Below, piece by piece: positions 56,878 through 64,000 of a DNA stretch of 64,000 nt. Within the stretch, counting starts at the first letter, position 1. Each line of letters opens with the position of its first letter. Under the pieces are notes generated by a model. That model was not told the origin of the DNA. It made no database searches and was given only the letters and a program-made list of their open reading frames with translations. The stretch spans positions 1 to 64,000 of the forward strand of contig JAAEAF010008084.1 of assembly GCA_011037195.1 (NCBI GenBank), read 5' to 3'. Origin of the DNA: Triatoma infestans (Eukaryota; Arthropoda; Insecta; Hemiptera; Reduviidae). The translations under genes and the position numbers were made by a program.

Positions 56878-57039
56878 ATCAGAAATATTTTCCGAGATAG
56901 CCTGCTTTTTTTTTTCTTTTTTTTTGTAGCCATCGACCGACCGGTTTCGGACGTTCGCCCATCATCAGGATGTTTTTGTTAAAACAGTGTTATAACATAG
57001 ACTTGAACAGAGCAAATTTCGTTGATTCACTCGGAGTGA
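56878..57039 (-). mobile_element. FB-1 single arm, copy g, with a well-kept core
   Basis: Only one arm is present (CATCAGAAATATTTTCCGAG to TGATTCACTCGGAGTG). On the minus strand at 56931-56972: CATC, CTGATGA, T, GGGCGAACGTCC, GAAACCGGTC, then GGTCGATGG. All hammerhead-core positions are kept. The flanking CATC and GATG can pair only across a four-base duplication (CGAC). Confidence 0.82.
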
Positions 57040-57044
57040 TTATT

Positions 57045-57720
57045 AAATTAGCCCAATTTTTACTATTTAGATCTGAAATGAATTCTTTATAATCCAATAT
57101 GGATTTATTTAAATATTTAATACAAAATTCAGTAATGATTAGTGCGGGCAGACAGGTATAAATTGGTATCCTCTACCTCCTTTCAGTTGCATAACGAGCA
57201 TAATGCAACTTGTTGATTGGAAACATATTTAGCAAATTCATTAAAATGTAGCAGCTCCCTTTGTACATTAATAAAGTCAGCTAATAGAGTTAGCTGGCAT
57301 ATTACTGTAAACAAATTTATTATCTGGTTCTAGCTGTTTATAACAATTATATCTGCTATGTAATGGAAAAAGCAAACGGAAAAATGGAAATAATTTTGGA
57401 TAATGTGTTAATGATTTTAACAATATTTTAAGTGCATTTTAGAGCAGTGAAGTGAACTTAGTGTAAGGGACTATTAAACTGAGGTCAATGCTATTCAAGA
57501 CAAAGGGCCGATAAAGTTTTATTGTAACCTGGAATGGGGTAAATCATATATAAGGACCAGTTTTTACTACAGAGGGAGTATTGTTCCAACATTCGAATTT
57601 AGCAGTTCAACGAGTATTCTTCAAACGTCCATCTTATGATCATTCATTCAAAACGTCAGGCCAACAACAATATTTAGGTGCGAGAATTTTTGTATATCTA
57701 TAAGCTTATTCCAATTTCTT
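57045..57720. other. Unassigned AT-rich stretch
   Basis: A possible U phrase (AAGTGCATTTTAGAGCAGTG) occurs near 57430. Nothing else was recognised. Confidence 0.35.
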
Positions 57721-57722
57721 TT

Positions 57723-57755
57723 TGGCGCATCGACAGCTAAGGTCATTAGCGCCTT
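57723..57755 (-). mobile_element. SINE-A 3'-end scrap
   Basis: GGCGCATCGACAGCTAAGGT followed by CATTAGCGCC is the complement of the SINE-A 3' end, with no body. Confidence 0.65.
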
Positions 57756-57837
57756 TGGAATATTTTTTTTCCTTTTTGATCCGTTTACTGCTCAGTCATG
57801 ATGGCACATGTTTACCTTTATTACATCCAACACAATA

Positions 57838-58023
57838 TCATCAGAGACATTTTCCGTGGTAGCCTGCTTCATTTTGTGGTCATCGACCGGTTTCGGGCGT
57901 TCGCCTATCTTCAGGATGCGTTTTTCAGACTGTGTGACAACACAGACTTGCACAGAGCAAATTCAGTTTACACACTCGAAAATGTCTCTGATGCTTTCCA
58001 GCTCTGCGGAACCAACTACCACA
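57838..58023. mobile_element. FB-1 foldback, copy h, left core intact
   Basis: The left arm starts CATCAGAGACATTTTCCGTG and the right arm ends CTGCGGAACCAACTACCACA. The inner right arm is missing, as in copy a. The left-arm block on the minus strand (57881-57920) reads GCATC, CTGAAGA, T, AGGCGAACGCCC, GAAACCGGTC, GATGACC, with complementary GATG/CATC flanks immediately adjacent. ACATCCAA at 57823-57830 and 58021-58028 may be a TSD. The 130-codon frame through it is incidental. Confidence 0.87.
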
Positions 58024-58359
58024 TCCAATATAATACTTTGACTAGCAAGGTATGGTGGAACCTAAGAATATCGAACATGGTTCCGCTCATCTTCTCTTAC
58101 ACCATCAATCCAGTTGACGAGGGGGAGTGTGGATATCTAAACAGTGCCATCCTTTGCAAAGAGCGGGGCAAGTGCTCTTCTGAGGATTGACCCTCAAAAT
58201 AATCTAATGTAATAATTATTCACATATTGTTTGAATATTTTCATAGCTTATATATAGCTAAGGAAATTGAAATCAATATCTACTGGAGTCAACTCATTCT
58301 TTTATATCATCTTCCTTGTTTGGTGGCTATTTGCATCGAGGAGAATTACTTTTATAATT

Positions 58360-58495
58360 ATTCCTTACCCTGGAATTAAACATTTCTCTCTAAAACATAT
58401 ACACACATACACCCTTTCAAAACCACTCGTGGAACACTACAAAACAAACACTACATACATCCAACACATCCATCAATAATATTACAGCAATACCC
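58360..58495 (+). repeat. Dispersed repeat U fragment
   Basis: AACATTTCTCTCTAAAACAT, a CACACATACACCCTTTCAAA block and ATCAATAATATTACAGCAAT resemble the 3' part of U. The match is diverged. Confidence 0.45.
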
Positions 58496-58560
58496 AATGC
58501 TTTCAATCTAAATTCTTCCATTACTTTTTTTATATATAAAGGTATTTTTTGACCATTGAT

Positions 58561-58936
58561 AAATTGTTATGAAGAAATTTAGTGAGGAGTGGTCAAGAAA
58601 GAAACATTCAATTATGCTAGCGTTTCGACAAAGTTTGCTGTCATTATCAAGGCTTTAACATATAGACGATCGTGAAGATATGAGAAAGAATTTTTAAACA
58701 TACACATTTGTTACATCGCAGAAACATGTAAAAAAAAGGTGAAAAGTTACTAGTTTCTTAAATCATCTACACAAAAAAAAAAAGAAAAGATTTTTTTGTT
58801 TAAAAATTCTTTCTCACATCTTCACGACTATCAATATAAAAAAGCCTTGATAAAGACTGGTAACTCTGTCGAAACGTTGGCATAATTGAATGTATCTTTC
58901 TTGACTGATCCTCACCAAATTTCTTCATAACAATAT
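58561..58936. mobile_element. FB-4 foldback with hammerhead-like motifs in both arms
   Basis: Arms of about 140 bases (58561-58700 and 58798-58936) pair, from AAATTGTTATGAAGAAATTT with AAATTTCTTCATAACAAT at the outside to TTCTTTCTCA-type words near the loop. The loop is about 100 bases, A-rich. On the plus strand at 58844-58881 the right arm has GCC, TTGATAA, A, GACTGGTAACTCTGTC, GAAACGTT, GGC. The left arm (minus, 58615-58653) has GCC, TTGATAA, T, GACAGCAAACTTTGTC, GAAACGCT, AGC. It encodes no protein. Confidence 0.88.
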
Positions 58937-59289
58937 TTTTTATTTTTATGTTACTTATAATATCCGATGTAGATATGTTGTTGCCATTTCAATATCTCAG
59001 CCAACACAATTCCTGTAATTTGTGTGCATACGATTTGCCCATCTCTATACCCAAAATACTTTTTTATTTATTATTTCTATAGGAATTATAAGAGGATATC
59101 TGGAAAATGGTTAAATTTAAAACACTTTTTTAACATAATTTAATTGTATAAAGAAATATTAAATTTGAATCAGTTTCTAAATAAATATTGAAATATTTTT
59201 AACGGATGCCAGAAATTATATCTATAAATATAATTTGAAGAAAATCATTATTTGAAGGATATTCTAACATTCGCTGGCAAACAGGACTG

Positions 59290-59620
59290 ACTATTCAGGT
59301 AAAAGACACCGTTACAGAAGCGTTCATAGAACTTTGTCAGCTTTGTCTTTTTGCCCCTTCTCATAGGGGAGGATTTGAACTAAACAAGAGAAAGCATTCT
59401 TTCAATAGAGGGAATTAGACATTTAACTAGAACATTTGTATCAGGAATCACTCTCTTAAATTCGGTGCCAGTTTAAGTGTTAACATTTGAGTTTCAAACA
59501 ATCTAGCTACTAGTTATTTGTTTCCTTACATTCATAAGTTATTTCAAGATTCAAAATTCTATCTCTATCTCAAACATACACACAAGCACTTTACAAAACC
59601 GCTCACGCCACATAACTCTA
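59290..59620 (+). repeat. Dispersed repeat U
   Basis: AGAGAAAGCATTCTTTCAAT, ATCAGGAATCACTCTCTTAA, CATACACACAAGCACTTTAC and AAAACCGCTCACGCCACATA match other U copies in order. Confidence 0.65.
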
Positions 59621-59797
59621 TGATTCTATATTATAAAATCTGTATGAACAGATATACATATTTGAATGTCCAGGAAAAGTAAATAAATAAATATATGTAA
59701 AAATATCTAACGACGCTGTATGAGAATAATGAAAAACCTATGTATATTAATTAAGTCTCTCATAAAACTCTAAAAAATAGAGTTCTCTCAACAAATG

Positions 59798-60200
59798 TCC
59801 AAATTTTTTGCCTTTACTAATAGTTTTAAAACAAATTTATTTAATACAATTTCTTGCATCCATCACATGATTTCTACTAAGGGGTTAAAAGAACAATAGT
59901 GGTCGAGTTCTCCGACCTTTCTTGTAACGGTGCCTTGTTTTTTTGACCCTTTGCCAACAAACGTACAAATTTTTTGCCATTACTAGTATTTTTAAAACAA
60001 ATTTATTTAATACAATTTCTTGCACCTATCACATGATTTCTAGTAAGGGGTTAAAAGAACAATAGTGGTCGAGTTCTCCGACCTTTCTTGTAACGGTGTC
60101 TTGTTTTTTTGACCCTTTGCCAACAAACGTACAAATTTTTTGCCATTACTAGTATTTTTAAAACAAATTTATTTAATATAATTTCTTGCATCCATCACAA
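59798..60200 (+). repeat. 166-bp tandem repeat, about 2.4 copies
   Basis: ACATGATTTCTACTAAGGGG at 59865 and ACATGATTTCTAGTAAGGGG at 60031 set the period. Each monomer carries AAGAACAATAGTGGTCGAGT, CTTTCTTGTAACGGTG and TTTAATACAATTTCTTGCA. The copies are nearly identical, so the array is recent. A single monomer occurs at 54410-54800. Confidence 0.93.
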
Positions 60201-60204
60201 ATAC

Positions 60205-61465
60205 CCGAAGAAGCTACTAAAAACATTGTTTTTTTTTCTGAAATATGATAGATCGCATTCAAATCTGAGCAGTCAGCAGTTCAAGTTGAAAATTATTGGA
60301 GACGATTTCGAAGAAAATTCCAAACTATTCAGAAACCAATTCACACTTCCGGTTAAACGATTTTCTTTAAAAAATTTGAAATTCATACTTGCATTATAAA
60401 TGTAACATTATTATCATATAAGCAGAACCATATGCTGCACTGACATTACAATGTTATTGCTCCCTACGAGCTTTTTCATGAACAAATTACGAACAACTTA
60501 TATATAACAAATTACGTATTCTGATAAAAAAAATTTCAAATAAAAGTGATGAGCTTATATATATATGAGTAACCGAAGTGTTTTTTTAAAGAAGATCCCA
60601 AAAACCTGAAAAAACGATCCAGTAATATTCGTTCGCTAGATAAATGAATATCAATCTAAACTTTTGTGTACAAATTGATGATCCATTATTCTACACAACA
60701 GACTATTTAATAACTAATCTAGGAGATATAATCCTAGGATAATTCCATACAATTTGGGATATCTAATTGGAATATCATATGTGAGCTTTGTGTAATAATA
60801 CTTAATATTATTTTAATACTTTCTCTTGAAAGTAAACTAAAGTGAAACTTGTAAGAGAAATTAAAAAAGTAAAATAAAACAGTTAAAACAGTCAACAATC
60901 AACCAAAGTAATTTTTTTATTTTTTTTTTAGGACATTTCTAAAGAAGAATAATTTTATTGTTAGAGATGTTTTTGTTGAAGTTTAAAAAGTATAAAGAAT
61001 GATTGATTGGGCAGAATGTAGTTAATAAAAAGTTACAATAAACTGGTAAACAATAATACATCAAGTAGCATACTAAAAAACTAGTAATTTACACTTCAGA
61101 ATGTATTATAGTAATTGTCATACTTACGATTAACAATTTATAGTAATTGATAGTCACAAATAGTTATGGAAAAAGGCTATATATAATAACTCTCTTCTTC
61201 AGGGGAAGAAAACGTAGAAGCAGTAAGGTGTAAAGTGGTTTATTGCTTACTAAATCACCACATTACAGATTAAATAGAACATGTCCAGCATTAAAGATTA
61301 AACAGAACATTAAGTTTCATGTCTGGTTCCGCGATAAGGGAGGATTAAAGAGGAACTTGTTAGGAAATGTAAGAGAAATATTATACAAAGATAGTAAAAG
61401 CATACATTGCAGTGAAATGACACTTTAGAGTAAAACATAACGCTCAGATGTTCCCTCAGAACTAC
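60205..61465. other. Unassigned stretch with R phrases
   Basis: R words occur at 60260-60380 and 60530-60620 (AAATAAAAGTGATGAGCTTA). The 96-codon frame at 60109-60399 spans the repeat edge and has no recognised domain. Confidence 0.4.
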
Positions 61466-61469
61466 TCAC

Positions 61470-61732
61470 AAATCAAATTTCCTCGGAATATGTTTCAAAT
61501 AAAATTAACTAGTTATTAGATAATTAATTAGGACATTATATAAAGTTTAGAGAAAATCGTGGAAAAAAAAAATGAAAATTTAACACTTCCTGTTAATGAA
61601 TTTTGCCCAAATCCTTCATGTCAGACGCGGTACAGATCATGTCTACAAATACCAATACTTGGTTAACATTATTTGAAACATTCTCCCAGGAAAATTGACT
61701 TTTGGGGAGTTCTGAGGGGGAACATTAGTTGT
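61470..61732 (+). repeat. Dispersed repeat R
   Basis: AAATTTAACACTTCCTGTTA-type block and ATTTGAAACATTCTCCCAGG, followed by TTGGGGAGTTCTGAGGGGG, as in segment A near 2680-2740. Confidence 0.65.
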
Positions 61733-61768
61733 TGTGGTGGTTGGTTCCGCAGAGCTGGAAAGCATCAG
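61733..61768 (+). mobile_element. FB-1 outer-end fragment beside a LINE
   Basis: TGTGGTGGTTGGTTCCGCAG and AGCTGGAAAGCATCAGAG are the complete outer end of FB-1. The element is cut at CATCAGAG, where the LINE begins. Confidence 0.85.
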
Positions 61769-62917
61769 AGGCTTTCCAAAATGGGATTTCATCGATAACA
61801 GCCAGAATGGGAATTCTCCGGCTCCTGCACGGGCCGCCACCTATCACCACTAGGCATGATACCAGGTTAACCAGAGTTTGATAGAAAAAGTTAAGGCCAA
61901 CCATGTACTTGGCATACCTACCGATAGGATGATTTCCAAGCTTTATTTTGAAAGGAACATCCACATTGTTATACCGATAAGGGATGAATGGGACAGGGAA
62001 CCCTCTCTGCTCGATAACTCGGTCTGGGAGACAGACGGCTCTAAAACTCCGACAGGGGTCGGGGCTAGGGTCTATAGGGGCAGACCTAAAGTTAAGATTA
62101 AGGCCAGCCTAGGGAAGTACGCCACGGTATTTCAGGCCGAAATTGTGGCGTTACAACTCTGTGCTAAGGAGATTATAAGGCAAGGGTTAGAGGATAGAAG
62201 AGTGGCCATATACACCGATAGTAAGGCACTTTCCTCAAACCAAATAGACTCAAGACTGGTGTGGGACTGCCTATCTATCCTAACGGAGGTGAATGCTCGG
62301 AACAAGTTGACACTCGCCTGGCTGGGTGACGGGTCATGCGGGCTTCCTTGGCAACGAAAGGGCGGACACCCTGGCGAGGGAGGGCTCGAAGGATACCTTT
62401 ATAGGCCCCGAGCTATTCTGCGGGTTGCCCAGGAGTCTCATTCACGCTTCTGTCAAGAAATGGATAGAAGACCAGCGTCTGCGATGGGGGAAAAACACCA
62501 GGACAGAAGCAGGGTAAACTCTTCATTAGGAGACATTTGCCTAAATTTATCAGGGACCTGCTGAGCCATAACCGAAGAGATATAAGGCTAATAGTGGGTC
62601 TACTAACAGGGCATTGCAGGCTAAATAGGCACTTGCACCATTTGCTACTTGCAGACAACGCATTATGCCGCTTCTGCAGGACCGAGGAGAAAACCGCGGT
62701 ACAAATCCTTTGTGAGTGTGCCGGTCTGGGGAGAACAAACTGGGGACTAGCAATCCCGAAACCACGAGCTTCATAACGGAGCCACTATCAGGTTTTGCTT
62801 GGCTTGGTCAAGAGGGCGAAGCTGAGGGATGTGCTATAAACCCAGGAAATCCACAGTAGACCTCTCAACGAAGGTCGCAGTGGAATGAGGCGTGACCCTC
62901 CCGAATCTAATCTAATT
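61769..62917 (+). pseudogene. LINE 3' part: RT end, RNase H and zinc tail
   Basis: The longest copy of the 43.9-kb LINE family. The frame 61878-62564 includes RNIHIVIPIRDEWDREPSLL, then WETDGSKTPTGVGARVYRG (first catalytic Asp), YATVFQAEIVALQLCAKEII (catalytic Glu) and RRVAIYTDSKALSSNQIDSR (second catalytic Asp, with a small deletion after it). A frameshift near 62320 moves the rest to other frames: GHAGFLGNERADTLAREGSK, then FIRDLLSHNRRDIRLIVGLL, TGHCRLNRHLHHLLLADNAL and CRFCRTEEKTAVQILCECAG. The 3' end CACAGTAGACCTC...AAGGTCGCAGTGGAATGAGG runs into AATCTAATCTAAT at 62903-62917. It is 5'-truncated and inactive. Confidence 0.92.
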
Positions 62918-62924
62918 TCAAATT

Positions 62925-63173
62925 TAAAGAAAATAAGTTAACCAGAAAGGGAAACTTCACAAAATAGGTTTTTGAATTTTCTCGAAAATGACAATCACGA
63001 TTTTCTTTAAACTTAAGACTAATTAACTTCACAGATGTATAAACCTATCATTACCTTCTCTTACTCCTAGTAAGAGGAAGTATTGTAATCGTGTAAAATT
63101 TTCGATATCGAGTTTTTACCAGAAATATCCGTTTTGAAGTTCCCTGAGTCCAAAAAAGTGGTTTTTAGCAAAT

Positions 63174-63220
<47 letters not shown>

Positions 63221-64000
63221 TGAACAGCATAGCTCAAAAACGAAAAACCGTAGGAAGTTGAAACTTGATATTCCGTTTAGGTTATCACCATGTGGGCTTA
63301 GGTTTGACAGTGGGTCATCTGTCAAAATTCGTCAACCGGAAGTACTACTTTACTTGTTGGTTTATTTACTTTTTTGCGTTTTTATCAAAAATGGCTCCGA
63401 CGATTTTCTTTAAACTTGGCACATCAACTACACATACAAAGAGCCACAACTATCATTTGAAACATTTCTCTGGGAAAATTCATTTAAGGGCAATTATGGA
63501 GGAAGGGAGGGGTTAGGTTTTCGTCTAAACTGCTATTTCAGTTTATTAAACAATGCTATCATCTAAATAATGTTAATTAAAATTAAAATGTTGTTAAAAT
63601 TCCGAGTTTCAAAAAAATCGGATGACCGGAAGAGCTTTTACTTTACCACTTCACTATATGATTTTTTTTTCACTTTTTCACGATTTTATCAAAAATGTCT
63701 CCGACGATTTCTTGGAACATAGTATATAAACTAAACATATAAAGAGCTACAACTTTTATCTATAATATTTCTCTAAAAAAATTCACTTAATAGCACTTTT
63801 AGGGGAGGGATGGGGTTATGTTTTTCCCTAAAGTGCTATCGTAGTTGATTATACAATTCTATATCCAAACAAAATTAATTAGAAATAAATTAATGGAGAA
63901 AATTCCGAATTTCAATGAAATTAGTTAACCGGAAGTGCGCTTTTACTGAACAGTTTTTTCAGTTTTCGTCGAATTTCAATAAATTTGGTGTACAAACTAT
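62925..64000 (+). repeat. Dispersed repeat R, tandem 304-bp monomers
   Basis: CTCCGACGATTTTCTTTAAA at 63396 and CTCCGACGATTTCTTGGAAC at 63700 define a period of about 304 bases. A further, partly deleted unit starts near 63970 and runs off the window. Each monomer has AGAGCC/TACAACT, a GGGGAGGGANGGGGTTA-like block, GTTTATTAAAC-type words and a CCGGAAGNGC block. Upstream, 63040-63390 is another variant carrying a (TG)n run at 63175-63214. Related pieces are scattered through the window. It has no coding capacity. Confidence 0.85.

Noticed and set aside
57798..58190. 130-codon frame.
   Set aside because: It runs through an FB-1 foldback and into unique sequence, with no recognisable domain.
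61769..62917. A TSD for this LINE.
   Set aside because: Comparing the FB-1 sequence before it with the sequence after its AATCT tail gave no convincing direct repeat.
1..64000. CRISPR arrays, bacterial operons, riboswitches.
   Set aside because: Base composition, poly(A)-tailed retroposons, SINEs and mariner elements show an animal genome; no direct-repeat/spacer array was seen.

Overview
This window is animal, most likely arthropod, nuclear DNA. It is AT-rich and full of homopolymer runs, and no intact host gene, operon, rRNA or true tRNA gene can be recognised. Almost everything that can be named is a broken transposable element: mariner (TA target, DD34D transposase), a Helitron with a Pif1-type helicase remnant, a hAT-like non-autonomous element, RNase H-bearing non-LTR retrotransposons (LINEs) of the I-group type, tRNA-derived SINEs, a solo LTR, and several families of long inverted-repeat (foldback) elements. 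The species cannot be named from the sequence.

Layout. 1-1.98 kb: nothing recognised. 2.0-3.4 kb: a tandemly duplicated LINE-tail segment, with foldback FB-3 in the second copy. 3.5 kb: SINE with a 13-bp target-site duplication (TSD). 4.1 kb: FB-1 copy. 5.1-5.6 kb: long SINE. 6.0-7.96 kb: LINE reverse transcriptase remnant split by a younger LINE. 8.1-8.8 kb: double FB-1. 9.6-10.1 kb: LINE C-terminal, nuclease-like remnant. 10.6-14.1 kb: two LINE tails and a SINE. 14.7-16.9 kb: Helitron remnant carrying a solo LTR. 18.2-19.1 kb: LINE tail. 20.2-21.3 kb: GC-rich block. 22.8-23.2 kb: FB-1 arm running into a 364-base assembly gap. 23.9-25.0 kb: dead mariner. 27.7-28.7 kb: second GC-rich block. 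31.5 kb: SINE. 33.6-34.0 kb: LINE RT scrap. 34.7-35.9 kb: hAT-like element. 36.3-37.9 kb: SINEs, one split by a 949-bp mariner. 38.8-41.1 kb: possible LTR-element debris with FB-2. 41.9-47.4 kb: three LINE tails on the minus strand. 48.8-51.7 kb: FB-1, degraded LINE and SINE. 52.5-55.3 kb: LINE tail scrap, repeats and SINE. 56.9-60.2 kb: two FB-1 copies, FB-4 and a 166-bp tandem repeat. 61.7-62.9 kb: LINE with RNase H. 62.9-64 kb: tandem monomers of an abundant dispersed repeat.

The most interesting pattern is shared by the foldback families. Each has at least one arm carrying a block of the form CTGANGA, one spare base, a short hairpin, then GAAAC(C)G(G)TY, with short flanking helices. This is the layout of a minimal type I hammerhead ribozyme whose stem III is a self-complementary ACGT or ACCGGT. 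In FB-4 and some other copies the two positions expected to pair (3 and 8) have both changed, to T and A. Hammerhead motifs are established for Penelope-like elements; linking these foldbacks to them is inference.

A second pattern is that a SINE subfamily ends in the same roughly 30-base tail as the local LINEs, suggesting that those LINEs mobilise it. Many insertions can be ordered in time from their nesting and TSDs. Family labels FB-1 to FB-4, SINE-A/SINE-B, R and U are mine.
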